The translations under genes and the position numbers were made by a program. Positions 38,628 through 50,019 of a stretch of 64,000 nucleotides of DNA are shown one piece after another (position 1 is the first letter of the stretch; every line of letters begins with the position of its first letter). The notes beneath the pieces are model-generated. The model saw nothing but the letters and a program-made list of their open reading frames with translations, ran no database searches and was not told the origin of the DNA. Source of the stretch: Persicaria tinctoria (Eukaryota > Streptophyta > Magnoliopsida > Caryophyllales > Polygonaceae); NCBI GenBank assembly GCA_037127255.1, contig JBANSL010000001.1, forward strand, positions 33,196,001-33,260,000, in the 5' to 3' direction.

Positions 38628-39601
38628 TGATGTCTCCAAAGTAGCCATGTCTTTATGCATATTTTAGTTCCATATTCTTTACATTTTGCATATATCGGGT
38701 TGGGAATATGTCGAATTTATGTAGTATATGCTTATTTGTCAGAAATGGAGATCTACATAAGTTTCTGTTTAATATTGCAGAATATGGAGTCATTTCAGGA
38801 GAAAACCAAGAAGCAAGGACGGAGGCCCAAGTCTACTCGATGTCGACTAACCCTAGTCGATCTCGACAAACATGTCTAGGCACACCAGGATTGAGGAGGA
38901 CCATGTCGAGAAGCTGAAGACGAAGAACTCGACTCCACCCCTTCCTCGAGATCGAGTAACCAACTCGAGATCGACAAAACACCAAAACCCATGCCCGAAG
39001 TCGAGGAGAAGGCCACCCGAGGAGAGCATGTCCAAGGATGCCGAGGAGAGAATACCCGACTTGGCGCCCGAACACCTTCCTCGAGATCGAGGATTTTTTC
39101 TCGAGGTCGACAAAGCCGAGGAGCCATGACCGAGCACGTCGAGAAGATCTACCCGACACTGCCGAGTACACAAGTCGATAAGCCCAAGTTACTCGAGATC
39201 GAGAAACATTCCTCGAGATCGAGGACACCTGTGAGCCATGTCCGAGCCACTTCGAGGACCAGCAACCCGAGACGCCGAGCCAGCCAAGTGGACGTCACTT
39301 CTACTCGAGATCGAGGAGACTTACTCGAGATCGAGGAACCTTCCAGAAGCCGCGTAACGCGTTGTGAGCTGTCCTACTCGGATTGGGACTCCTTGGAGCC
39401 GAAGATTGCCGAGTTCTATCCTATTCTATCAAGTTACATCATGAAGGAGAAGATTTATCCACTTGAAGACTTTAGATATAATTCCCTTTTTTTAGATTTA
39501 ATTATGTTGTGGCTTTTATTTATCATTAAGCCTTTTAGATATAGTTTTAGATATAGATAGATATTTCTATCCTTGAGTAGCAAGGTTTAGAAGCCTATAA
39601 A

Positions 39602-39857
39602 TAAAGCCCATGGGGCTGATTTCTATTCATGCAATCATACATCAATTAGTAGGAGTAGTAGAGAGAAAGAGAGTGAGTGGCCAAGAGGAGTTGGTGAAGC
39701 GAGAGCGGAAATGGCTTCCTTTGGTTGTAAAGCTCTGTTTGGTTTAATGCAATTAGTTTCTTTTCATCAATGAATGTCTGAGGTTGCGATGAAGCACGAG
39801 TAGTCCACCCACTTCTAGGGTTGGGGCGAGCCCGACGATAGCCATGCGTGTCTGTGG
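39602..39857. repeat. 256-bp tandem duplication, copy 1
   Basis: Starts at TAAAGCCCATGGGG and is followed by TAAAG at 39858. The second copy is 41016-41271, with only a handful of differences. Both units begin and end at TAAAG, so short homology probably caused the duplication. Confidence 0.88.
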
Positions 39858-39862
39858 TAAAG

Positions 39863-41015
39863 TGTTATGTTTAAAGGTAATGTTGTTTTAATAGATTGAA
39901 GGTAAATTCGGTTCTTGTAGATCCTTTCGGATAATCAAGACAATTTGAGTAGACCCAAAAAGGGTAATCTCATGGGTAGACCTCGAAAGGTAATCCCGAG
40001 GGATTAGGCCAAAAAGGCAATCTCCACCGAATTCTTTTAGGCGACAAAACTAAGTGTTTAAGCCCTTTAGAAAAGATATATAAAATGGCTTGGATAATGG
40101 CAAACGAGTCACTCAAATAAATCGAGTTTTCCTTCAACGTGTATTGCCATTATATGCCAAAGGGTTGCACTACAATAACGCTGTGGGATAAAACGTTTCC
40201 TATACAATAAAAGGGTGGCATCCCATTTCATTATTGCATATATACATACCTTGTTTGTGTTTTAAGTGTTTGTTCTTCCGATTGAGAGAGATATCGGAAA
40301 AACTCATGCCTTTCCAAGTGGATGGCAAAGGCCTTTTATAGGCAAAATGGGGTGGAAGTTTTTGGGTGGTTATGGGTAGTTATTGGTAGTTATTGGTGGT
40401 TATGGGTAGTTATGGTGGTTGGGCGGTTACCCCCCTCCCCCAATAACTACCCCCAACCGCCGGCCCAATAAAGGCCCAATAAGAACCAGCCCAATTAAGG
40501 ACAAGCTAGCATGACGGAGCTAGCATGGTGGAGCTAGGTCACTCATAAAATATAAAATGTGCATGACATTTATACGAAGCTGGGTGTAGCTACCATGCAG
40601 CTAAAATGACTAAGCTAAAGCTTCAATGAAGCTAAAACCCTAATCAAGATCTAAATTAGAGTTAGGTCATTTTTGGAGTTCCGAAGCTCGGCTAGCTCTC
40701 AAATTTTGCACCAAGACTTTAGAGCTTAATATCTTCCTTTACAAATCATGAGACGGTGATTTAACTTACTATAAGTGAAAAAAACTCGATCATAACCATA
40801 TTAGATCGAATACCGAACATATCCCTATTGCTCACTTTTATGGAAAACATCCAAACAAGCTCAAGACCGATTTTCTCAATGTTGATATCATTGCATGGGT
40901 CTTTCCTCATGATTTCCTTTCCCCTTAAAATCTTAGAATTACTTAGGGCCGATCACATGGGTCGTGCCTCTCGCACACCCTAAGCCTGAGTGATGCTCTT
41001 AGTAATTCTCACACT
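39863..41015 (-). mobile_element. Solo LTR nested in the duplication
   Basis: 1153 bp from TGTTATGTTTAAAGG to TTCTCACACT, flanked by TAAAG on both sides (39858-39862 and 41016-41020), with no coding sequence. A TATA-like TATAAAAGGCC is present on the minus strand near 40335, so the LTR probably points left. It carries a short G-rich repeat (GGTTATGGGTAGTTATTGG, ~40370-40430). The right border is one base beyond a canonical CA, so the exact end is uncertain by a base. Confidence 0.65.
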
Positions 41016-41271
41016 TAAAGCCCATGGGGCTGATTTCTATTCATGCAATCACACATCAATTAGTAGGAGTAGTAGAGAGAAAGAGAGTGAGTGGCCAAGA
41101 GGAGTTGGTGAAGCGAGAGCGGAATTGGCTTCATTTGGTTGTAAAGCTCTGTTTGATTTAATGCAATTAGTTTCTTTTCATCAATCAATGTCTGAGGTTG
41201 CGATGAAGCGCGAGTAGTCCACCCACTTCTAGGGTTGGGGCGAGCCCGACGATAGCCATGCGTGTTTGTGG
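41016..41271. repeat. 256-bp tandem duplication, copy 2
   Basis: Second copy of 39602-39857. It continues into the unduplicated LTR at TAAAGATCCGACC (41272). Confidence 0.88.
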
Positions 41272-42018
41272 TAAAGATCCGACCTTTATCATATTTTGAG
41301 CATCTACTACTTGTTATGTGTTTATTACCCATCTAATGGAGGTCCATGCTAACAACTTGGATTGTAAACATAAAATCGGTAGAGACAATTAGGGTTTCTT
41401 GAAAGAGTTGTCTAATTGTTGGAAAAGGCGAAAGCTTAGTCCTTTGATGCAATCTACATGATTATCTGTTTATTTCTGCCTTATGCATGCTTGTTTATTG
41501 TTGTTGCAAACCCCAATCTTGGAAGTCCTTTTCATACAGTTTAGTTCGAAATCCCAAAGCATTTGTTTTTACTTTATTTCGTTTCGTTTATGTTTTCTGT
41601 CTTACTCGATATCGAATAGCACTCCTCGATATCGAGTTACTGATCTTCGACCCAGGCCGCTGTAGCTTCTGTGTGCAGGCAATCGAGCAAGACAACCCGA
41701 CGTCGACAAAGACCTTACTCGATCTCGAGGAGGCTCTTGTCGAGATCGACTAACCCTGTGCTTGCTGTTGCGCTGTGTTCGACTGTCCGATCTTCTGTCG
41801 AGTTGCTGTACTCGAGATCTAGGACCACTGTTGTCGACTTCTGTGAGATTTCTCCGCTACCTAGGATCCGCTGACACGCTTCCTCGTGGATCGATCCTGA
41901 CTTCCCGCTGCTGCATCAGGAGGAGGTCTTGTAATCATTTGCAAGGGACGGAATCTGGTTTGCTGTGATTTATTTATATTTTAAATTGCAAGTCTCGATT
42001 TCCTTCTACAACACTACG

Positions 42019-42780
42019 CTGTCATTACTTAGTTTCGCTTATCTGCGAGGAACTTCAACGACTTCCTCGTGTTGAATTCCACCGGAGGCAGTGCCAGTGA
42101 CTGCCTCCAACTAACCGCCCTCCTTTCTCCTCTCTTCTCTCTCTGGTTCGTCTTGGTGCTCGTCGTAACCCTAGATTTGAAATTGAGGATGAGAATTGGA
42201 CATTATCATCAAGTGAAATGGTTTCAAATTCAGGGGCGTTATCGTGAACGTGCTCATCAAGATCATCTTGATTAACGATTTCATTGATAATTGCTTCATC
42301 GATTAGGGGTGGAATTTTCTCGCTTAAGCACATAACTTGGAAGATGGGGGTTCTTGAGTGCAATTCAAGGCCGAAACGTTCCCACGGGGCGCATACAGGT
42401 CGGGTCTTGCACCGGTACTCAAGATTAGATTCTCAAGGTTAGAGAGAGGCACCGGGTTGGAGAATGTCTGATTAAGCGGGCAAGGTGGTGGCAGAGTGTG
42501 ACCAATCACCGACGTAGTAAACAACGGTCTCCGAGCATGATTTTCCGCCGGTGGATTCAAAAGATTGACGTTGACGACGAAAGGGAGGAGCAGTGGTGAG
42601 TGGTGAAGGAGTGGGCCACCATTTGGCTGAGCAGTGGAAGATGTCATCAAAGTACCAACTTTAAGATGTGGATGAGCAGTGGACGCATATAAAATGTGGT
42701 TGAATGTATTGTGTATTTCCATCATTTTCTTATGCACTGGATCTAGATTTTGAGATGCAGATTTGATTTCTTGCTAATAT
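42019..42780. other. Sequence into which the Athila/Tat-like element inserted
   Basis: It continues the sequence left of 35901 once the element is removed. Open frames of 103 and 138 codons on the minus strand (42055-42363 and 42324-42737) overlap and may be one worn frame. I do not recognise either. Confidence 0.35.
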
Positions 42781-42784
42781 CACT

Positions 42785-43780
42785 TATCAGCTCTTAATAT
42801 CACTGATAAGAGTGGTAACGGTGACCCGATAAAAAAAACTAAAAACGAACCTGTCACCAAAAAAATTTCATGTCACCACATATGTGACTACACCGTAAAA
42901 AAAAATGAAGTTGTCACCAAAACAATTTCATGGTGACATTCAATGATAAGGATGGTGACAACGATAAGGTTAGTTATAGTGCCCACTGATAAGGGCAGTG
43001 ACAGTGAAAAGGGTGGTGACAATGTCCACTGATAAGAGTGATGACAGTGATAAGGATGGTGATAACGATAAGGTGATGACAGTGCCCACTAATAAGAGTG
43101 GTGACAGTGATAACAGTGGCGACAGTGATAAGGGGGGTGATAGCTCGTGTGATTACAATGTCTATGACCCTGTTTTTACAGTGGTGACAGTGTCTATGAC
43201 CATGTTTTTATTTTGGTTACAGTTTCTATGACCATCTTACCCATTCATATATATATATTAGATGAGAATTGTCACCACATGTATTTTGGCGCGCTTCTCA
43301 TTAACCCCTATAGGGTTTGTGCTTCTCTTATCCTAGGGTTTTCCTTTTTGTGATAACATTCATCTCTTAACTATGGTTTTCCTTTGATTACAGTGCCTAT
43401 GACCCTGTTTTTATAGTGGTTTTTATTTTGGTTACAATGCCTATGTCCTTGTAATTATTTTGGTTACAACGTATATATCCCTGTTTTTATTCCGTCTATG
43501 ACTCTCTTATGCATTCATATATTATATTAGAATTGTCACCGCATGTAATTTGACTTCTCATTAGCCCCTATAGGGTTTGTGCTTCCCTTGTCTTAGGATT
43601 TTTCTTTGGTTATAGTGTCTATGATCTTTTTTATTATTATTTTGTTACAGCTTCTATGACCCTGTTTTACCACTCTTATAAGTGGTGACATTGTTGGTTA
43701 CACATGCAGTGACAACTTTTTTTTTCCTTGGTGAGAGCTTTGTTTTTATATGTGGTGACAACTTTTTTCCACTAGTACGT
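42785..43780. repeat. GTGAC-rich low-complexity region
   Basis: Many copies of GTGACAGTGATAAGG and inverted GTCACCA motifs. A ~110-bp direct repeat (near 43235 and 43495, containing CCCCTATAGGGTTTGTGCTTC) is present. Motifs facing opposite ways at the two sides resemble the subterminal repeats of CACTA or similar DNA transposons, but terminal repeats could not be fixed. Confidence 0.5.
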
Positions 43781-43784
43781 AAGA

Positions 43785-45277
43785 TGAAAAAAGAACATAT
43801 AATATCACCAAAAAATATAGTGTAATCAAACACAATATGACCAAAATAAAAAAAGAACATATAATATCACGAAAAATATAGTGTAATCAAACACAATATC
43901 ACCGAAAAAATATAGTGTAATCAGACATTCGTGAATACATAAGAATGAATTAAAATTTTTTTTAGGGCGGTGACAACCTTTTTTTAGTTGACATAAACTC
44001 CAAATTCTTATATTGTAACGATACCCAGTTTCATTCATTAAAATTTCAATGCAATCAAAAGCATAATAGGATGAAATCACAACCTAATGGCTGCAATTAC
44101 AGTGACCCCCACCTCCGCCTTCTTTGCTTCCCATCACTTTATACTCTCTATTTTTTCGATCAAATCACAATTAGGATTGAATCTCTTCCGCCCTTATTAG
44201 TGGTTTCAAGGTATTCAGCAATTGAAAGTGAAAGGATTCAAACCTCTTCCAGCAATTAGGAGCTGTTCAGGGGAGATGAATACCATGAAAGTTGGACCCG
44301 GAATTAAGAGAATAAAGCAATTAGGAGATGAATACTTTGAAAGTGAGACTCATCGCCATAGCCTCTAGCTGAAAGATGTTTGATCGAATTGGGAGTGAAA
44401 ATGGAGTCTCGAGGCATTCGAGGGATTTGCGGGGGAGTCAATTGAAAATCGTTGTCAATCTTTTTGGCAACGACCGGCCGCAATGGAGATGTGTTTCTGA
44501 GATGCGGAGAAGATGAAGGCGAGCTCCTAGATGGAATCGAAGAGGAAGGAGGAGGGGAGCTCTGTGGCTACATGGAAATGAGATCGGACAGGGAGAGGAT
44601 CAAGCAGCGGTGGCGGCGGATGTCGGAGGAGCCGAGGAGGAGTGCCGGGCATTGGTCGCAGCGGATGCCGGAGGAGAGGCCGAGAGGGAGAGCACTCGGG
44701 AACAGCGCCCCCACTGATGTCGCTGCCACTACTGGTGCCGATGTTGCTGGTCCTTCGCGCTCTTCGCAGCCATGACAGCCACCGACCTCGCGCTCCTTCA
44801 ATTCTTGTGAAGCGGAGAAGCAAAGATTACTGCTATCGTTGTTCTTGATTTAAAGAGGAACCAGTGGCCTGAATCGCCAGTTCGTATCGATGACGCCGAG
44901 ATCTGGCAATTCCCCTTCCCCCAACGTCAATTTGAGTTAAATCGGAAGAGGAACCAGTGGCATCGAGATGGTAGCAGATGAGATAGAAAAATGAAGGCAG
45001 GGCAAAAATATCATTTTGGATATTCACCTAATTTCACTAGCCAGGACTAGGAGTTAATTTTGACTTGTATTATGGACACATTCCAAATTTTTCCAAGAAA
45101 ATTATTATCTTTGTAATATTAAAAAAATTATATTTAGAAGAAATTTTATTGAGCACTAAAAAAATTTAATATCTCTATTGAAATATCCAAATTATTTTTG
45201 GGCTATTTCTTATTTTTATTCAATTAAATAAATCTATATTATATCAAACCATCGTATATATTTGGTGAATTTGGGCA
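43785..45277. other. Anonymous sequence with a short tandem repeat
   Basis: 43790-43925 has about two copies of a ~65-bp unit (AGAACATATAATATCAC, then ATATAGTGTAATCA). 44440-44960 is GC-richer with open frames on both strands but no recognisable protein. The rest is AT-rich. Confidence 0.4.
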
Positions 45278-45286
45278 TTTAATAAA
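45278..45286. repeat. 9-bp target duplication, left copy
   Basis: TTTAATAAA, repeated exactly at 47606-47614. Confidence 0.85.
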
Positions 45287-47605
45287 GGGACATTTTGCGA
45301 AATGGCCACGAAATCCGTCATATTTTGTGAAATAGTCGCGTTTTCGAACAATTTAGTTAAATAGCCGCTATATAAACTCTTCCTATGCGCTCAACGTGCC
45401 TCCTACGCTCTCTCTCCTACGCGCATTTTGCGATCTGGAGGCGGAGCCGGAGGCGGCCAGATCTGCACCGCCAGAATCTAAGAGGAGGAAGATCTGACCG
45501 TCGACCGAGTAGTGGGAAGGCGGAGGGAGATCCGGAGGCGAAGCCGAAGGCAGCCAGATTTGAGCCGGAGGCGGAGCGAGCGAGGGAGGCGGTGGTGAGC
45601 GAGCGACGGAGCGAGGGAGGGAGCGAGCAGCGCTGGGGCGAAGGAGGCCGGACCGAGCCGGCGACGCGAGCGCGGATCTGGTTTCTCTTCGCAGAATTGG
45701 GATGAAGGAGATGAACTTTTAATTAAATTACAAAAATCACCCTACAAATTATAGAAATTACAAAAACTATCTATATTTTATTAAGTGATCCATAATCTAT
45801 ATTTTTATTTTTATTTTTGCACACCAAAATGTTATATTTGCACAACATACGATTATATTTACACAAACTACGATTATATATGCACGACAAAATGTTAAAA
45901 AAAAAATAAAAAATAAAACTAGAATTGCTTCAATTTATTCTGAATCGCTTACAATTTAGTGAGAAAGTATGAAATTATATTGAGATAAAATAAGATCATG
46001 TTGAGAATAAATTCACAAGTCTCGATTGTCGTGTGCAACTCTTAAAACAGAGTCGGGCAACTCTTAAAACAGAGTCGTGCAACTCTTAAAACAGAGTCGT
46101 GCACCTCTTACAATAGAGTCGTGCAACTCTTAAATCATAGTCGTGCAACTCTTACAAGAGAGTCGTGCAACTCTTAAAACAAGAGTCGTGTAACTCTTAC
46201 AACAGAGTCGTGCAACTCTTACAATTTGTTGTGCAAAATATAATATATTTTTTTTCCGCTTTTTTTTTTTGTTTCAGAACTTTTTGTTGTGCAAAAATAA
46301 CTTTACGTTGTGCAAAAAAGTGCCTGTTTGGCAAAAATTTTCGAGAATAATTTCACAAGTCTCGATTGTTGTGCAAAAATAACCTATTGTTGATCAAAAA
46401 TAAGATGATATCGAGCAAAATTTCACCAATCCTTCACGTTGTGCAATTTTACTCTATTGATGAGCGAAAATAAGACCGTGTTGTGCAATAATCTATTAAA
46501 AAGTATAAAATTATATTAACAAAAAATAAGATTATGTGGAGACACAATTTTACAAGTCTCGATTGTTGTGCAAAAATAAAGAATTGTTGAGCAAAAATAA
46601 GAGCATGTTTTGCAATAATCTATTGAGAAAGTAGGAAAACATATTGAGAGAAAATAAAATCATGTTGAGAACAATTTCACAAATCTCGATTGTTGTGCAA
46701 CTCTTATAATAGAGTCGTGCAACTCTTACAATTTGTTGTGCAAAATATAATATACTTTTTTCCGCTTTTTTTTCGTTTCAGAACTTTTTTTTCATTCTCA
46801 TATTTATGAATTACATAATAAAATATAGATAGTTTTTTTCATTCTCATATTTATGGTTTAATTTTTGTAATCTTACAAAATGTTATATAGTTTTTTTTGT
46901 AATAAAATATAGAATTGTTTGTAATTTCCATATTTACGGGGTCAGTTTTGTAATTTAATAAAAGTTTCATCCTCAACCTCTCTCCCCGCTCGCTCACTCC
47001 GCCGCTCGTCGCTCGCTCACGCCGCTCGCCACCACCTCCGACACGCTCCGGCCTCGCTCGCTCACTCACTCCCTCCGCCGCTCGCTCCCTCCCTCGCTCT
47101 CTCGTCGTCCGCCTCCGGCTCGCATAGATCTCACAGATGTGCAATCGTACAGATCTTGAATCTCCACCGGACCACCGATCTGGAATCGCACAGATCTGGA
47201 ATCTCCACCGGACAACCTCCCACAGATCCGAGCACAGCCGGCCGCTGCCGCTCGCTTGACGTGGATCTGATGGACGGAGGAGCCGGATTCGGACAATCGC
47301 CGCTCGCTCGATCTCGCCAGAGAGGGAGAGAGCAAGAGAAAGCGAGATCAATTGAAGAAAGCGGTGTCCGGCGTCTGGCGAGAAGGAGGAGGAGCGGAGA
47401 GGAGGAGGAGAGGAGGAGGAGCGGCGTCCGGCGGCGTAGAAGGAGAGGAGGAGGAGCGGCGTGATAAAGATCAGAAGGAAGGAGAAAGGGAACGAGGATA
47501 GAAGGAAGGGGACGGGTTATATAGTGGTCATTTTGCTAAATTATCCAAAGAGGCGACCATTTTGCAAATATGTCCAAATAAAGTGCCTATTTTGCAAATT
47601 TTTTC
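45287..47605. mobile_element. Mutator-like element with perfect 9-bp target duplication
   Basis: TTTAATAAA flanks both sides (45278-45286 and 47606-47614). The left end is GGGACATTTTGCGAAATGGC; the right end, inverted, is GAAAAAATTTGCAAAATAGG. Inside each end, TATA-like boxes face inward ~82 bp from the terminus, then GC-rich blocks (45380-45700 and 46980-47500). The middle has the minisatellite and TTGTGCAAAAATA blocks found inverted in the 22391-30981 element. The open frames in the GC-rich blocks overlap on both strands and match no protein I know. No transposase: a non-autonomous family member. Confidence 0.82.
46033..46225. repeat. 22-bp minisatellite, inverted relative to 26187-26880
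   Basis: About eight to nine units of GAGTCGTGCAACTCTTAAAACA, the reverse complement of the unit in the larger Mutator-like element. Confidence 0.92.
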
Positions 47606-47825
47606 TTTAATAAATTCACCTAAAATATATATTATGAATTAGAATAATTAAATTATTTTAAAGAGTATAAAATATGATGGATTTAATTACATAAATCCTC
47701 TAAATAATCTTATTATTTAATTTATGAAATTAAGTTAAATAATATATATTCCTTTAAAATAGAGAAATCTATTTTTATCATCTTTTTTTTTTTTTTGATT
47801 AGGAAAAGATTCGGGTGGGTAAGCC

Positions 47826-48102
47826 CTACCCGGCAGCATCCTTGCGGATGAGGTCAATAAGACCTGGGTTATTTGTAATATCACTACCTCGGACAGAGTG
47901 GCTAAGGTGTGCAACCTTGTCCGCCACTCTATTCCCCGCACGACGTACGTGAAAGTAAACTACTTCTTTTACAGTTGATAGCATGACTTGAGCATCAGAT
48001 AATATGATCAATTCAATTTCCCAAGGGCATTTAGATGTCCTATTTAGATGGTCTATGATTATGTTACAGTCTCTTTCTATTTGTATTTTGTCAATGTGAA
48101 GG
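47826..48102 (-). pseudogene. LINE ORF2 C-terminal RNase H-like domain, distal part
   Basis: Continues in frame from the piece at 55699-55798 once the nested element and one GAAGG are removed. It reads IERDCNIIIDHLN, then FHVRRAGNRVADKVAHLSHS, and ends at a TAG (47826-47828). This is the RVT_3-type RNase H-like domain at the end of plant L1 ORF2. It is a dead fragment with no start. Confidence 0.8.
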
Positions 48103-49347
48103 TGACAGGCCTAAAGTCGTTATGCCAAATCAAAGTAAATTCCTAAGATTCAAACTATAACAAGTATAGTAGGTAAGTTAGGGTCGAACCCACAGGGAAA
48201 CAGAATCAGTTGTAAGAGCAAGTATTATTACCAAAAGTAACTGATTAAAGGGGGAGTTTTGTGTGTGAGAAATAGTAACAGAACAAGTTGCAAGTAAAGG
48301 TTGTGAATATATGATGGAAAGGTATCACACCAGGTAATTATCCGCACAACAATTAAGATGGTTCATCATCGCATTCTATGAGTCTCAAGTTCTAATGTCC
48401 AGTAATTGTTCTCAATTCAGATCGTGTAATAGCTTTTAGTCCTACCAGTCCTAAACGCACTTATCACCAAATTACAAGGGAAAACCTTCACCAAATAATA
48501 AAGCAATAGCATTCAAGCATGAATTATAATGAGATACAAGCGATTCTAACAACCCGTTAAAATAGCCTGTAATCGAATCTCCCTCACAATCTACCACAAG
48601 CGACCGCGTATGGAGATTGTGTTTGCTACAATGAATCTACAACCCAAGACCTGGAATTGGAAACCCTAGCAGTATGACTAGTATCGATAAACCTAGGTGA
48701 TCAATCTAGATAAATCAATAATAAGCAATCAAGCAATAAGCTCAGGAGATCGAAACAATTAACAAAGGACTAACAAGAGTAGAATACTCACAACCAAATC
48801 AATTGAAGGCTTCAAAGAACCAAGTGCAACAAAGGAGAGTTAGTTCTCCATAGGGTTTGTGAGATAATGCAAAAGGAAAATATGTCTCTGGAAAATAACC
48901 TAATGATTCTCTACTGCCTTCTCGGCCTATATAACCTAATAAAATCGGGTTTAACATCCCGTACAATTATAATAATAAAATATTAAAACTAATAAGATAA
49001 CAGAATCGGATAAGAATCCGACTCCAGGACCGACGCGGGCGCGCCAAGTGCAGCGCGGGCGCGCCAGCCTCGTCTTCAACTCTTCCATTTGGTGTATCAG
49101 CGCGGCCACTTCCTCCTAGCAGTGTGGTCGCGTCGGGTAGCAGCGCGGGCGCGCCATGTGCAGCGCGGCCGCGCCAAGGTCTTCAGTCCTCCAGCTGCTT
49201 CCGATTTTCTTAGCTTCTGTAACTTGCATGATTTCTTCAACTTCTTCAATATGCTCCGAATCACCAAGTTCACACTAATATCTCTCATAATGTCAGGTAA
49301 ATGATGACAAAAACTACTAAATGCGCTATGGAATATATCGCATATCA
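48103..49347 (-). repeat. LTR 1 (leftmost) of the Athila-like array
   Basis: 1245 bp. The only copy with the undamaged outer end (TGACAGGCCTAAAGTCG). It contains GGTCGAACCCACAGGGA, typical of Athila/Tat LTRs, and a cluster of GCGCGGGCGCGCCA motifs at 49030-49180. Confidence 0.88.
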
Positions 49348-50019
49348 AATTCCCCCATACTTAAACCTTTACTCGTCCCGAGTAAGCATAGAAGCTAGCC
49401 TACTCTCACTATAAATCTCAAAGGTTCACAGACAGTACAAGGAAAATGAACACTAAGTACTAGTAGTTTTCACCATCTCACCAATCAGCTCAAAAGACAA
49501 TCAAAATAGGAAATAAGAATTACAATTGTATCTCAACCATCTACACCTTATAGCTCCCAGTGGCCTACCCGAAAACCTCCTTATAACTCCTCTTCTTATG
49601 TCGCCTTCGCCAAGAGATCAATCCTAATCACTCAAAGTAAACGCTCATCTTGCCAAGGCGCCCTTTCGGGTTTTCACCAAGCCACTTATTTTTTTCAGGG
49701 ATGGTACTCACATAACAATCTCACTTCCCTCAAGCCTCATATTGCCAAGCCTAAGGCTCGCCAGACTACCTGCTTTTTGCCTGAGTCGCCCTTCTAGGTT
49801 TTCAACTCATCCCAGGATTTTGATTGCTTTCTTTTTTTTTTCATTTTTTTTTCATTTTTTTTTTTTCTAAATAACAAATGCAGAATCTGTACACAAATAA
49901 TGCTGAAATAAAATATGTACATGATGTGTGAATCCTTTCCCTCCCCCATACTTGAATGAAGCATTGTCCTCAATGTGAAAGAAGACAGAATTAAGTAGGG
50001 AGAAAGGAAACAGAAGGAC
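49348..50019 (-). other. Internal non-coding part between LTR 1 and the ATHILA frame
   Basis: Starts with the purine tract next to the LTR. It includes poly-T tracts at 49830-49866, the only obvious length difference from the second copy (52524-53194). Confidence 0.7.

Larger units (their letters stand above)
35906..42013 (+). mobile_element. Athila/Tat-like LTR retrotransposon with a large internal deletion
   Basis: Flanked by the 5-bp duplication CTACG (35901-35905 and 42014-42018). Only ~27 bp of the 5' LTR remain (TGATGTCTCCAAAGTAGCC), fused directly to a protease-region frame. The 3' LTR starting with the same bases runs 38628-42013. Before it stands the purine tract AAGTATGGGGTGATT, typical of the Athila/Tat branch. 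The 5' LTR remainder, primer site, gag and all of RT and integrase are gone, so it cannot move itself. The 3' LTR is enlarged by a 256-bp tandem duplication and a solo LTR. Confidence 0.85.
38628..42013 (+). repeat. 3' LTR of the Athila/Tat-like element
   Basis: Starts TGATGTCTCC (identical to 35906) and ends TTCTACAACA before the target duplication. Without the nested solo LTR and tandem duplication it would be about 2 kb. Two clusters (38830-39340 and 41600-41830) are packed with CTCGAGATCGAG-like 12-mers. Confidence 0.83.

Noticed and set aside
43765..43785. CACTA transposon terminus at TTTTTTCCACTAGTA
   Set aside because: No matching inverted end or 3-bp duplication could be located, so only the motif-rich region is reported.
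44452..44823. Protein-coding gene in the GC-rich patch
   Set aside because: Frames overlap on both strands, the longest lacks an ATG at its start, and no recognisable domain or splice structure was found.
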